A stretch of 64,000 nt of DNA from Alcaligenes faecalis (GCF_002443155.1 NZ_CP023667.1:3782001-3846000), one strand, 5' to 3'. Positions 53,471 to 62,429 are shown, counted from the first letter of the stretch. Notes: a model not told the origin generated them from the letters alone. A program made the numbers and translations.

Positions 53471-54980
53471 TATTTACCAGGTCGCCATGTTTAATGCCGA
53501 ACGCTACCCCGACAAGGTAGCGGTCTCGGACGAGCGCCAGGCCCTGTCCTTTGCTCAGTTCTGCGCCCGTGCGCGGGCCTTGTCGGCCTATTTGAAAGGT
53601 TTGGGCGTACAGCCGGGGGATCGGGTGGCCATCATGACGCCCAATTCCATTGACTATCTGGCCTTGCTGCATGCCACGGCCGTAGGCGGTTTTTCTCTGG
53701 TGCCGGTGAACACCCGTTACGGCGCCGCCGAACTGCGTTACTTGCTGGACGATGCCCAGCCTACCGTGTGCATTGTGGACCCGGCCTACCGTCCCTTGCG
53801 CGAGCAGATCGAGTCTGAAGGCGGCTTGAACAGCGCCGTGCAGTGGCTGGAACACCTGCCTGAGTCCTTGCCCGATCACCGTGCGGATGATCCGGTGCAG
53901 CATCGTTTTGGACGTGTGGGGGATGAGGATGTGGCCATCATCATGTATACCTCGGGTACGACCTCAGCCCCCAAGGGGGCCATGCTGACACATGGCAATC
54001 TGTCGGCCAATGCGGTGAACTACATCATGGAGCTGGGCATTGATGCCAACAGCCGCTCCTTGCTGGCGACGCCCTTGTTTCACATTGGCGGTTTCGGGGT
54101 GGTGAATGGCCCCATTCTGTATGCCGGTGGCAGCTTGCATGTGGTGCCGCGTTTCGAGGCCGATGCGGTCATGGACGCGCTGCGTCTGTACCAGCCTACG
54201 CATGTGTTTTTGTTGTCCGCCATGTGGGTGGGCTTGACCGATCACCCAGAGTTCAAAGCGCTGTCCCTGCCCGGTGCCCAGTTTGTACAAACTGCGGCTG
54301 CGCCTTTGGGCCAGTGGCGTCAGGACTTGATCCGAACCGTGTTTCCCAATGCTGAATTCAGCTGGGGCTTTGGCATGACAGAAAGCTGTGTCACCACCAT
54401 CAAGAATCGCTACACGCAGGAGATTCTGGAGCACCCCGGTTCCATCGGTTACCTGTGGCGGCATGTGCAGTATCGACTGGTTGATGCCGATGGCAAGGTG
54501 CTGCCTGATCAGCGCGGGCCGGGCGAAATGCAGGTGCGTGGCCCGACTGTGTTCAAAGGCTATTGGCGGCAGCCCGAGCTGACCGCCCAGGTGCTGGATG
54601 CCGATGGCTGGCTGCACACGGGTGATTTGATTCGGGTGGACGATGAAGGCTTTGCCTATTTCATGGGCCGCAGCAAAGATATGATCAAGACAGGTGGCGA
54701 AAACGTGGCCGCGCTGGAAGTGGAAAACTGTCTGGCCAGTCATACCGATGTACGCGAGGCCGCCGCCTTTGGTCTGCCCCACGAGTATTGGGGCGAAGAG
54801 CTGGTTGCTGCGATTGTGCCTGCCAATGGCCGTGAGCCGGATGTGGAAGTCTTGCGCGAGTTTTGCCGGGAAAAACTGTCCGGCTTTAAAGTACCCAAAC
54901 GCATCTTTATTGTGGATTCCCTGCCCCAGTCCTCCTCGGGCAAAGTGCAGAAGTTCCTTCTTCGACAAAGGTATGTCTGA
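53463..54980 (+). CDS. Acyl-CoA ligase (AMP-dependent synthetase)
   Basis: The 505-residue ANL-family protein has the P-loop AIIMYTSGTTSAPKGAMLTH, the adenylate-binding GFGMTE, the hinge HTGDLIRVDDEGFAYFMGRSKDMIKTGGENV and a C-terminal Lys in PQSSSGKVQKFLLR. It activates a carboxylic acid to its CoA ester with ATP. The ATG at 53463 overlaps the transporter gene, which couples uptake to activation. The substrate class is likely an imported organic acid. Confidence 0.9.
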   Translation: MPNIYQVAMFNAERYPDKVAVSDERQALSFAQFCARARALSAYLKGLGVQPGDRVAIMTPNSIDYLALLHATAVGGFSLVPVNTRYGAAELRYLLDDAQPTVCIVDPAYRPLREQIESEGGLNSAVQWLEHLPESLPDHRADDPVQHRFGRVGDEDVAIIMYTSGTTSAPKGAMLTHGNLSANAVNYIMELGIDANSRSLLATPLFHIGGFGVVNGPILYAGGSLHVVPRFEADAVMDALRLYQPTHVFLLSAMWVGLTDHPEFKALSLPGAQFVQTAAAPLGQWRQDLIRTVFPNAEFSWGFGMTESCVTTIKNRYTQEILEHPGSIGYLWRHVQYRLVDADGKVLPDQRGPGEMQVRGPTVFKGYWRQPELTAQVLDADGWLHTGDLIRVDDEGFAYFMGRSKDMIKTGGENVAALEVENCLASHTDVREAAAFGLPHEYWGEELVAAIVPANGREPDVEVLREFCREKLSGFKVPKRIFIVDSLPQSSSGKVQKFLLRQRYV

Positions 54981-55351
54981 TGCTGACTTCTTTATCTCTG
55001 TTTGACCCTGCCGTGCTGGCTGCCTGGGCCAAGCGCGCCCGCGCCGATGATTTTGTACGGCAGCACAGTGTGCTGGCCGATGTGTGCGTGGCGCTGCGCA
55101 ATACCGACACCGGCGAGCATATTTGGCTGGCCGTGTCAGAACAGGATGTGCAGGCGGGCACAGGCCCGCGCGAGGTGCCATTCTGGCTGGAAGGCGATAG
55201 TGCCGCCTTTGCAGATCTGGCCCAGGGCTTTCCATTTAACCGCTTGGTGCGTCAACACCGACTGGTGGTGGGAGGCGATTTGCGCGCCTGTGTGCAGAAC
55301 TGGATGTTGTTGTACGCTTTGACCCGCCTGACGGGTGAGCTGGAGGTTTGA
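54980..55351 (+). CDS. Small conserved-looking protein, function unknown
   Basis: This 123-residue protein is not recognised with certainty. It starts at ATG 54980 inside the ligase stop. The pattern WLAVSEQDVQAG..FWLEGDSAAFADLAQGFPFNRLVRQHRLVVGGDLRACVQNWMLLYALTRL recalls the SCP2/sterol-carrier fold of small CoA-ester binding proteins, but the match is weak. It is sandwiched between the ligase and a hydrolase with almost no spacing, so it should belong to the same pathway, perhaps as a carrier or activator. Confidence 0.6.
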   Translation: MLTSLSLFDPAVLAAWAKRARADDFVRQHSVLADVCVALRNTDTGEHIWLAVSEQDVQAGTGPREVPFWLEGDSAAFADLAQGFPFNRLVRQHRLVVGGDLRACVQNWMLLYALTRLTGELEV

Positions 55352-55353
55352 GC

Positions 55354-56154
55354 ATGCCTTATGTGACAACTGCGGACGGTATCCGCGCCTATTACGATCT
55401 GGCCGGTTCCGGTCCGGCCTTGGTGATGGTGCACGGCGCCAGTCAGGACAGCCTGTCCTGGCAATATGTGCTGGACCACTTTGCGCCTTTTTACACGGTG
55501 TATGCCCTGGATTTGCCCGGTCACGGCAAGAGCGGCATGCCGGTGGGCGGTCCCCATACCGTCACCTCGCAAAACGCCCAGTATCTGCTGCAATTTCTGG
55601 ACGCAGCGGGTATCCAGAATCCGGTCCTGATGGGGCACTCCATGGGCGGGGGCGTGGTTGCCCAGGCCGCTGCCATGGCGCCCGAGCGTATTCGTGGCCT
55701 GGTGCTGGTTGATGGCGCTTCGGTGAACGTAGTGAAATCTTCCGGCTATAACCCGCGCATTCTGGAGATGGCGCGCATCAATCCGGGCGACTGGTTTGAA
55801 GTGACCTTTCGTACCTTGATGGGCACCCTGTCCGACCCGGCCCGTGCGTTGGAAGTGGTAACGGACGCCCGACGTTGCATTCCGACGGTAGCCTTTGCGG
55901 ATATCTGTGCCTTTGGCGGTTTTCGCATGGAGCAGATTCTGGAGGATATTCGTTGCCCGGTGGTGATTGTGGAAGGCAGCGAGGACTGGTCCGTGCCGCC
56001 AGAGTCCGCCAGAGAGGTCGAACGCTTGCTGCGAGAAGGCAAAGTTCCGGTGGAATATATAGAATGGCCGGGCATCGGGCATTTCCCCCAAAGTGAATGT
56101 CCTGAGCAGTTCACCCGCGACACCCTGGCTGCGATGCGCCGCCTGTCTCTTTAA
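55354..56154 (+). CDS. Alpha/beta hydrolase
   Basis: The 266-residue protein has an oxyanion motif VMVHGASQDS, a nucleophile elbow MGHSMGGG, an acid region in VEGSEDWSVPPES and the catalytic His in GIGHFPQ. It resembles ring-opening C-C hydrolases and thioesterases, and the substrate is not defined. The ATG at 55354 is used because GGAGG lies seven bases upstream. It lies directly between the small protein and the regulator gene in the liv/ligase operon. Confidence 0.85.
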   Translation: MPYVTTADGIRAYYDLAGSGPALVMVHGASQDSLSWQYVLDHFAPFYTVYALDLPGHGKSGMPVGGPHTVTSQNAQYLLQFLDAAGIQNPVLMGHSMGGGVVAQAAAMAPERIRGLVLVDGASVNVVKSSGYNPRILEMARINPGDWFEVTFRTLMGTLSDPARALEVVTDARRCIPTVAFADICAFGGFRMEQILEDIRCPVVIVEGSEDWSVPPESAREVERLLREGKVPVEYIEWPGIGHFPQSECPEQFTRDTLAAMRRLSL

Positions 56155-56166
56155 GCTGAAAACCGT

Positions 56167-56934
56167 ATGGCAAACACCGAATCCCAGTCCAGCGCCAAGC
56201 CAACCCTGTATCAGAACATGAGCGATCGCTTGTTGGAGCTGATCCGTTCGGGCCATTACCCCGTCGGTTCCAAGCTGCCCACCGAGATGGAGCTATGCGA
56301 GATGTACGGGGTCGGTCGGCACACGGCGCGTGAAGCCATACGCAAGCTGACCGATCTGGGTTTGATCGAGCGGCGTCGCCGTGCAGGTACCACCGTAATA
56401 CGTCAGCATCCCAAGCCGCAGTTTGGTCTGGCGCTGGATACCACGGACCAGTTGCAGCGCTATCTGGAATTTACCGATCTGCACGTGCATAAAAAGGCGG
56501 TCTATGTGGACAAGCAGCCGCCTGAAACCGCGCTGGACGGTGAGCCGGCAGATTGGGTGAAGGTGGAAACCTACCGCAGTGTGCCGGGCAGCAAGCGCGG
56601 CATTTCCTGGACAGATATTTATCTGCGCAAGGAATACCAGGCGGTGGCTGACCTGATTTCCACCCAGCCCGGTGGTGTGTATCCGCTGTTGGAGGAGCAC
56701 TGTGGCGAAGTGGTGGAAACCATCGAGATGGAAATCTCCGCCTCGCGCTTTCCCCCGCATGTTGCCCGCTTTCTGGGCTACGAGGACTCCGACCCGGCGC
56801 TGCTGATTATCCGTACCTTCCGCAATCTGGCGGGCAAGGTCATGGAAGTGGCGGTCAGCTTTTACCCACCTTATGAATTCCGCTACGTCACGCGCCTGTC
56901 GCGCAGTGATGGCAGCCACCGCTCACAGAGCTGA
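56167..56934 (+). CDS. GntR-family regulator, HutC (UTRA) type
   Basis: The 255-residue protein has an N-terminal winged helix (LYQNMSDRLLELIRSGHYPVGSKLPTEMELCEMYGVGRHTAREAIRKLTDLGLIERRRRAGT) and a C-terminal UTRA ligand domain. It is encoded inside the operon 12 bases after the hydrolase, so it likely represses its own operon and senses its substrate or a CoA derivative. Confidence 0.92.
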   Translation: MANTESQSSAKPTLYQNMSDRLLELIRSGHYPVGSKLPTEMELCEMYGVGRHTAREAIRKLTDLGLIERRRRAGTTVIRQHPKPQFGLALDTTDQLQRYLEFTDLHVHKKAVYVDKQPPETALDGEPADWVKVETYRSVPGSKRGISWTDIYLRKEYQAVADLISTQPGGVYPLLEEHCGEVVETIEMEISASRFPPHVARFLGYEDSDPALLIIRTFRNLAGKVMEVAVSFYPPYEFRYVTRLSRSDGSHRSQS

Positions 56935-56961
56935 TTTTTCCGAACCTTTGGGGAGACATTC

Positions 56962-57792
56962 ATGAAACGCAAATATGGCCGCAGTGTGACGGTCAAGGTG
57001 ACGGGCGACCATGCGCTGGTGCGCTTTGATCGTGGCGTGAACCGTAATGCTATTGATCAGGACACCTTGCTGGCCCTGACGCAGGTGGCGCAGGATCTGG
57101 CCTTGTCGCTGGAGATTCACACCGTGGTACTGACTGGGGCCAAGGACATTTTCTCGGCCGGGATTGATCTGAAAGACCCGCAAAAGTGGAACGACGAGCA
57201 GGCTGGTTTGCTGGAGCGTCGCGATGTGGCCCAGCGTGGTGCGCGTTTGTGCCGTTTATGGGAAGAATTGCCACAGCTGACCATTGCCGCGATTGAAGGC
57301 GCCGCCGTAGGTGGCTCGGTTGCCTTGGCACTGGCTTGCGACTGGCGTGTGGCCTCGCAGACGTCTTTCTTGTATCTGCCTGAAGCCAAGGTGGGCTTGA
57401 ACATGGGCTGGGGCGCTATTCCACGCATGGTGAACATGCTGGGTGCCGCTCGCACCAAACGTGCCATCTTGTTGGCCGAACGCTTCGGTGCTGAACAGGC
57501 GCTGGACTGGGGCCTGCTGGATGAAGTCTGCGAACCCGGTCAGGCCGTGGCCGTGGCACAGTCTTTGGCCAAGCGGGCGTCGGAATCGCCTGCGGCGATT
57601 ATTCGTATGACCAAGGAGTCGGTGAATCAGGTTGCCAATGCCTTGAACCGTCTGGGCATTTATATGGATGCCGATCAGGCGCTGGTGTGTCGTGACAGCG
57701 TAGAGGGAGCCCAGGCGCGTGCGGGTTTTTTGTCGCCGGGCCGCCCCAAGACAAAAAGCTCCCCCTCGGGAGGCAGCAAGCCGAAGGCGTAG
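56962..57792 (+). CDS. Enoyl-CoA hydratase/isomerase family protein
   Basis: The 276-residue crotonase has the core RDVAQRGARLCRLWEELPQLTIAAIEGAAVGGSVALALACDW. Of the two Glu residues of rat hydratase, the first is Ala here (GGSVALALACD) and the second is kept (LPEAKVGL). So a simple hydratase role is doubtful, and lyase, isomerase or hydrolase activity is possible. A Ser/Lys/Gly-rich tail (KTKSSPSGGSKPKA) ends it. It is the last gene of the liv/ligase operon. Confidence 0.85.
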   Translation: MKRKYGRSVTVKVTGDHALVRFDRGVNRNAIDQDTLLALTQVAQDLALSLEIHTVVLTGAKDIFSAGIDLKDPQKWNDEQAGLLERRDVAQRGARLCRLWEELPQLTIAAIEGAAVGGSVALALACDWRVASQTSFLYLPEAKVGLNMGWGAIPRMVNMLGAARTKRAILLAERFGAEQALDWGLLDEVCEPGQAVAVAQSLAKRASESPAAIIRMTKESVNQVANALNRLGIYMDADQALVCRDSVEGAQARAGFLSPGRPKTKSSPSGGSKPKA

Positions 57793-57821
57793 CATTAGTG
57801 TCAGCAAATAGCGTTTTGCGT

Positions 57822-57850
57822 GCCCCTTGCCGTGTTCGCGGACAAGGGGC
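57822..57850. terminator. Stem-loop between convergent genes
   Basis: GCCCCTTG-CCG (57822-57832) pairs with CGG (57839-57841) and CAAGGGGC (57843-57850), with one bulged A. There is no long T-run, so it would be a partial terminator between the crotonase and the decarboxylase genes. Confidence 0.55.
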
Positions 57851-57866
57851 TATCTATACCGTGGTA

Positions 57867-58643
57867 TCAAGCGGTTTGACGCTCTTGTGCCAGTCGCCCC
57901 ATCCCCTGTGGAAATAAATCCAGCCCCGCCGTTGCCACCAGATCCCAGAAACCGGCGGGGGAACTGGACACGACGGTGACGCCCAGTTTGTCCTCGACCT
58001 GACGCACGGCTTCCAGCGACACCAGGCCACCGCAAGACAGCAGCAAACCTTGTGCCTGACCGGGAGCCTGCTCCTGGGCGATGTCCCAGGTTTTCAGGCA
58101 CAGATCGACCAGCTCCTGCGTGCTGATCTTGGACATGGCCGTGACGTCATTCACTCCTAGACCATAAGCACACACGGCCTGAATCTGGTTCTGGCCCAGG
58201 AAGTGGACCAGTCGCTGGTTCACGTCATCAATATAGGAAGACGCGACTGCCACCCGTTCTATGCCGCTGACACGCAGACCGCGCAAGATGGCATGGCTCA
58301 TGGTGGAGCACGGCAGGCCGGTGGATTCACGCAGACGCGCCACCAGCTCTTCATTAAAATCCGAGCCCCGGTAAAAGCTCAGCGACGTCCCCATCAGGGA
58401 CACGGCCTGGGCACCCCGGGCGGCCAACTTTTGAGCGGCGTCGACTACCTGGTCAATGACCTGGTCATAGCCTTCCTTGTCTACCGAACTTAGCGCCAGA
58501 CCTTGGGCGATGAAGTCAATTTCCGGGTACATCTCCGGGCCTTCCGGAGGCACCAGACCGGCGGCCGGTGGCACGATCAGGCCCAGTACGGGGCGCTTGG
58601 TGTCAGAGTTGTCAGTCGTCATAACAGTAGCTGCTTGTTTCAT
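57867..58643 (-). CDS. amdA: Arylmalonate decarboxylase homolog
   Basis: The 258-residue protein belongs to the Asp/Glu racemase superfamily and closely follows Bordetella/Alcaligenes bronchisepticus arylmalonate decarboxylase, for example IVPPAAGLVPP, SLMGTSLSFYRG and LLSCGGL. The one-cysteine active site is conserved: Cys204 (enzyme Cys188), Gly85 (Gly74, where racemases have the second Cys), Thr86-Ser87 and Tyr137 (Thr75-Ser76 and Tyr126). The enzyme splits CO2 from alpha-aryl malonates without cofactor. It shares an ATGA with the TctC receptor gene upstream, so the two form one operon. Confidence 0.85.
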   Translation of the reverse strand: MKQAATVMTTDNSDTKRPVLGLIVPPAAGLVPPEGPEMYPEIDFIAQGLALSSVDKEGYDQVIDQVVDAAQKLAARGAQAVSLMGTSLSFYRGSDFNEELVARLRESTGLPCSTMSHAILRGLRVSGIERVAVASSYIDDVNQRLVHFLGQNQIQAVCAYGLGVNDVTAMSKISTQELVDLCLKTWDIAQEQAPGQAQGLLLSCGGLVSLEAVRQVEDKLGVTVVSSSPAGFWDLVATAGLDLFPQGMGRLAQERQTA

Positions 58644-59608
58644 TGTTTAAAGTCGAGTTGGGCGGTCTTGATGACCTGGGCCCAGCGTTCTGTTTCTTCA
58701 CCCAGCCATTTATCGGTGGCCTGGGCATCTTGGTAGCCGGCTACCGAGCCTTGAGCCAGGAAGGCATCCTGTACCTGCTGTTGCTGCATGCTGTTTTCTA
58801 GCGCCTTGCTGACGGTGGCGACCAGGGCGGGGTCTACGTTCTTGGGGGCCAGCATGAACAGCGACGGTGTCACGCTGTAGCCGGGAATGGTTTCCGAAAC
58901 GCTGGGCAGATCGGGCATGCCGGGGAAGCGGCGCTCGGACAAGGTGGCCAGCAAGCGGATGCGGCCGGAGTTGGCCAGGCCAATCGAGGAAGCCAGGCTG
59001 GCAAAGGACATGGACACTTCACCCGCAGCCAGAGCCTGGCTGGCCGGTGCACCGCCGCGATAGGGGACGTGCACCAGTTCGGTTTTGGTCTGCAAGGCGA
59101 ACAGTTCACCGCCCAGATGGTGCACCGAGCCTACGCCCACCGAGGCGAAGGTTTCTGTTTGAGGAGGTGCCTTGCGAATGGCTTCGATCAATTCGGCCAC
59201 GGTTTTGACAGGGCTGTCACCCGGAACGGCCAGAGCCAGATCAGACTGGCCCACCATGCCGATAGGGGTGAAGTCACGTTGCAGGTCGTAGCGCAGCGCC
59301 GGGTAAATATACGGGGCGACCAGCAAGGAGGTATCGGCAAACAGCAGCGTGTTGCCATCGGCCTGGGATTTGGACACGTAGTCGGCCGAAATGGTGCCGC
59401 CTGCGCCGGATTTGTTTTCCACAATCACGGTGCGGTCCAGCTCCTTGCTTAGCGCCTGGGCGGTGACGCGGGCCAGGGTGTCGACCCCGCCGCCGGGGGC
59501 AAAACCCACGACCAGGCGAATGGGTTCAGCAGCGTGTAAAGCGGCCACAGGGCTTAATGTCAGGGCGAGCGCAGCCAGCGCACGCCGTGTGAAACGGCTT
59601 GCAAACAT
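58640..59608 (-). CDS. TctC/Bug-family periplasmic receptor
   Basis: The 322-residue protein has a signal peptide (MFASRFTRRALAALALTLSPVAALHAA) and the Bug start EPIRLVVGFAPGGGVDTLARV. The GAGGTISADYVSKSQADGNTLLF loop fits the ligand-binding part. It is translated with the arylmalonate decarboxylase, so a malonate- or dicarboxylate-type ligand is a sensible guess. No TctAB permease gene is near. Confidence 0.92.
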   Translation of the reverse strand: MFASRFTRRALAALALTLSPVAALHAAEPIRLVVGFAPGGGVDTLARVTAQALSKELDRTVIVENKSGAGGTISADYVSKSQADGNTLLFADTSLLVAPYIYPALRYDLQRDFTPIGMVGQSDLALAVPGDSPVKTVAELIEAIRKAPPQTETFASVGVGSVHHLGGELFALQTKTELVHVPYRGGAPASQALAAGEVSMSFASLASSIGLANSGRIRLLATLSERRFPGMPDLPSVSETIPGYSVTPSLFMLAPKNVDPALVATVSKALENSMQQQQVQDAFLAQGSVAGYQDAQATDKWLGEETERWAQVIKTAQLDFKQ

Positions 59609-59657
59609 GAGAAAGTCTCCTCGGTATGAGTGGTAGTTTTTTTAGCTAATTATTAAT

Positions 59658-60386
59658 TCAGTGCCGCATATAAAACCCGGCTAAAGGGTTGAGCTGGGCG
59701 TTCAGCCAGCTATAGCGCTCGCGCTTGTCGAACTCCCATTTCTCGGGATGGGCTTGGGCGACACGACGCAGGGATTCGGCCCCGGACAGCACATGGCTGG
59801 CCGCTGCCTGCATGGCGCTGGGGCCGTCACGTTGGGCCAGGGCCTGGGTCAGTGCCTGATGTTCATGCCAGGACTGCTCCATGCGGTTTTCCTGATCCAG
59901 ATGGCGGTGGCGGTAAGGGTTGGTCAGACGGCGCAGATGTTCAATTTGCTGCACCATGAAGGTATTGCCGGCAATGCTGTGAATCAGGGCGTGCAATTCG
60001 GCGTTGTACGTGGCGTAGTCAGCCAGGCTTTTGTCCTGCAGGGCCTTGGCACCGCGCTTTTGCAAACGCTCCAGTTCGCGAATCTGGGCATTGCTGATGC
60101 GGTAGGCTGCCAGTTGCGTACAGGCACCTTCCAGCAAGGCCAGGGTTTCCAGCATTTCTTCCAGTTCTTCAATGGTGTGCTGAGTGACAAAAATCCCGGC
60201 GCGCGGGGCGATGCGCACTTGCCCGGTGGCCGCCAGTTGCAGCAAGGCTTCGCGCACCGGGGTGCGTGATACCCGGAAAAACGTGCACAGCAAGGATTCA
60301 TCAATGGCGCTGCCCGGCGGCAGATCACCGCTGGCAATGCGGTGCTCCAGTTCGATTCGTACCCGGTCGGTATTGCTAAGCGTCAT
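59658..60386 (-). CDS. GntR-family regulator, FadR (FCD) type
   Basis: The 242-residue protein has a winged helix (RVRIELEHRIASGDLPPGSAIDESLLCTFFRVSRTPVREALLQLAATGQVRIAP) and an FCD domain with ALLEGACTQLAAYRISN and His-rich ELHALIHSIAGN / RHRHLDQENRM that could hold a metal. It lies upstream in the same direction as the receptor and the decarboxylase, 49 bases away, so it likely controls them. A 12-base palindrome lies in its own promoter. Confidence 0.92.
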   Translation of the reverse strand: MTLSNTDRVRIELEHRIASGDLPPGSAIDESLLCTFFRVSRTPVREALLQLAATGQVRIAPRAGIFVTQHTIEELEEMLETLALLEGACTQLAAYRISNAQIRELERLQKRGAKALQDKSLADYATYNAELHALIHSIAGNTFMVQQIEHLRRLTNPYRHRHLDQENRMEQSWHEHQALTQALAQRDGPSAMQAAASHVLSGAESLRRVAQAHPEKWEFDKRERYSWLNAQLNPLAGFYMRH

Positions 60387-60444
60387 GTCTGTCTCCCAAG
60401 CCCTTTCCTGTTTTTTAGGCTTAAATGATTCTAGGGAGGGCTTT

Positions 60445-60456
60445 TTGATATATCAA
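60445..60456. promoter_or_regulatory. Palindrome upstream of the GntR gene
   Basis: TTGATATATCAA is a perfect 12-base palindrome about 60 bases before the regulator's start. Dimeric FadR-type proteins bind short palindromes of this kind, so it may be an autoregulatory operator. Confidence 0.5.
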
Positions 60457-60592
60457 TTAAGGCTTATCCGAGGGTAAAGAAAGTTTTGCCCCGTTTTGAT
60501 TCAGGGAAATTTCACGGATAATCATTTTTTGCACCCCCTCTGCCCCTGTTCGGTCATAGGGAAAAGCACGCTATTTTTCGGATAAAAAAACC

Positions 60593-61519
60593 ATGAGCGA
60601 AGAACGTAAACCGCTGGATGCGCTGGCCAGCAGTGCCATGCTGGTTTTGTGCCTGATCTGGAGCTTTCAGCAGATCTTGCTCAAGGCGACGGCGCATGAC
60701 ATGGCGCCGATTTTCCAGATTGGTTTGCGCTCGGGCGTTGCCTGTGTGCTGGTCGCTTTGCTGGTTCTGGTACGCACACACAAGCTGGCCTTTACGGAAG
60801 GGGCCTGGCGGCCGGGGCTGATGGCCGGTTTGTTGTTTGCGCTGGAATATTTGCTGCTGGGTGAGAGCCTGCGCTTTACCTCGGCAGCTCATGTCGTGGT
60901 GTTTCTCTACACAGCACCCGTGTTTGCGGCCTTGGGTCTGCATATTCTCTTGCCTTCAGAGCGTTTGGCCCGCCTGCAATGGGTGGGGATCGGGCTGGCA
61001 GTGGCGGGTATTGTCATTACCTTTTTGGGCCCAGCCAGCATGGACGGGGCTGATCTGGGACGCATGTTGATCGGGGACTTGATGGCCTTGGCAGCCGGGG
61101 CCTTGTGGGGCTTTACCACCGTACTGATCCGCAGCACGCGCCTGTCTGCTGTGCCGCCTTCGGAAGCCTTGCTGTATCAGCTATTCAGCGCTTTTGTGAT
61201 TCTGATGGTGGCCGCGGGCCTGACCGGGCAAACCGAGATACATTGGTCCGGTTTGCTGGGTGCCAGCCTGGTCTTCCAGTCCGTGGTGGTGGCTTTCCTG
61301 AGCTTTCTGGTCTGGTTCTGGTTGCTGCGTAATTATCAGGCGTCGCGCCTGGGGGTGTTTTCATTCGCAACCCCTTTGTTCGGTGTTTTATTCGGCGCTT
61401 TCCTGCTGGGCGAGGCCATAGAACCCCGTTTTGTGATGGGCGCTTTACTGGTGTTGATGGGCATTACCCTGGTCAGCGCCTATAGCTGGATCAGTCAGCT
61501 GCGGCGTCGCAGAGCTTGA
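60593..61519 (+). CDS. DMT-superfamily (EamA) transporter
   Basis: The 308-residue protein is a ten-helix drug/metabolite transporter made of two EamA repeats: LASSAMLVLCLIWSFQQILLK near the start and LIGDLMALAAGALWGFTTVLIRSTRL at the middle. The substrate could be an amino acid, metabolite or toxic intermediate. No adjacent gene clearly suggests which. It is divergent from the GntR gene and convergent with the LysR gene. Confidence 0.9.
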   Translation: MSEERKPLDALASSAMLVLCLIWSFQQILLKATAHDMAPIFQIGLRSGVACVLVALLVLVRTHKLAFTEGAWRPGLMAGLLFALEYLLLGESLRFTSAAHVVVFLYTAPVFAALGLHILLPSERLARLQWVGIGLAVAGIVITFLGPASMDGADLGRMLIGDLMALAAGALWGFTTVLIRSTRLSAVPPSEALLYQLFSAFVILMVAAGLTGQTEIHWSGLLGASLVFQSVVVAFLSFLVWFWLLRNYQASRLGVFSFATPLFGVLFGAFLLGEAIEPRFVMGALLVLMGITLVSAYSWISQLRRRRA

Positions 61520-61547
61520 CTGAATCAGCGAGATGACGCGAATGGCC

Positions 61548-62429
61548 TCAAGGCGCAATGCGTTGTCGCAAGCTGCTTTTCAACCATCGGCAAAACTGGC
61601 GGGCCTCACTTTGCTGGGGTGATTGTGCGTTGACATAGGCCATGTAGGTCGCGCCTGTGGCCACTTGGCCAGGGCCGACTTCCCGCAGGACGCCATCGCG
61701 TAGATGGTCCATCACCAGTAAACGCGGCACAACCAGAAATCCGGAGCCGGCAATGGCCCCGGCAATCGCGAAAAACAGGTGATCGTAGGTGGCGCTCATC
61801 AGCAGCCGCGAAGGCTCAATACCCTGATCCAAAGCCCATAAACCCAACATGTCTGGTCGTGAGCGTGCGGTCACCATAGGCCAGTGCTCCCAGGCCTGCC
61901 CGCTATGTTGCTGGATCAAGGCGGGTGCTGCCACGCATACCAGCTCTTCGCGTATGAGCTCCCAGCTTTCGCTGTCGGGCAGGCTCAAGTCACGGCTGAT
62001 CAACACATCAAACTCTTCATTAGGACGGGGTGGCGACAGATTGGTGATCAGATCAATCTGCCTATTGTGCTGGGCGGTGAACTGGCCAAGCATGGGCACC
62101 AGCACCGTCATTGAAAAGCTGGGCATGGAGGTGCGGACTCTCAGCCGTTCGTGCTGATCCTGCTGATGGGTAATTTGCTGAATGGCCATCTCCAGGGTGG
62201 CCATGGCATCTTTGACCGTGTCATACAGCTGCAAGCCGGCTGCCGTCAGCTCAATATAGGGGCCGCGTCGAATGAACAGGGCCTGCTTGCTGACTTTTTC
62301 CAGGGTGGCGATATGCCGGCTGACTGCGCTTTGGGTGATCCCCAGGCTTTGGGCTGCACGGGTGAAATTGCCTTGTCGGCCCACCGCGACAAATACGCGC
62401 AGGGGGACCAGAGGAACATTCTCAAACAT
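61548..62429 (-). CDS. LysR-family transcriptional regulator
   Basis: The 293-residue protein has the LysR winged helix (PLRVFVAVGRQGNFTRAAQSLGITQSAVSRHIATLEKVSKQALFIRRG) and a ligand domain. It is divergent from the Fbp-like receptor gene and so probably controls it. Confidence 0.92.
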   Translation of the reverse strand: MFENVPLVPLRVFVAVGRQGNFTRAAQSLGITQSAVSRHIATLEKVSKQALFIRRGPYIELTAAGLQLYDTVKDAMATLEMAIQQITHQQDQHERLRVRTSMPSFSMTVLVPMLGQFTAQHNRQIDLITNLSPPRPNEEFDVLISRDLSLPDSESWELIREELVCVAAPALIQQHSGQAWEHWPMVTARSRPDMLGLWALDQGIEPSRLLMSATYDHLFFAIAGAIAGSGFLVVPRLLVMDHLRDGVLREVGPGQVATGATYMAYVNAQSPQQSEARQFCRWLKSSLRQRIAP

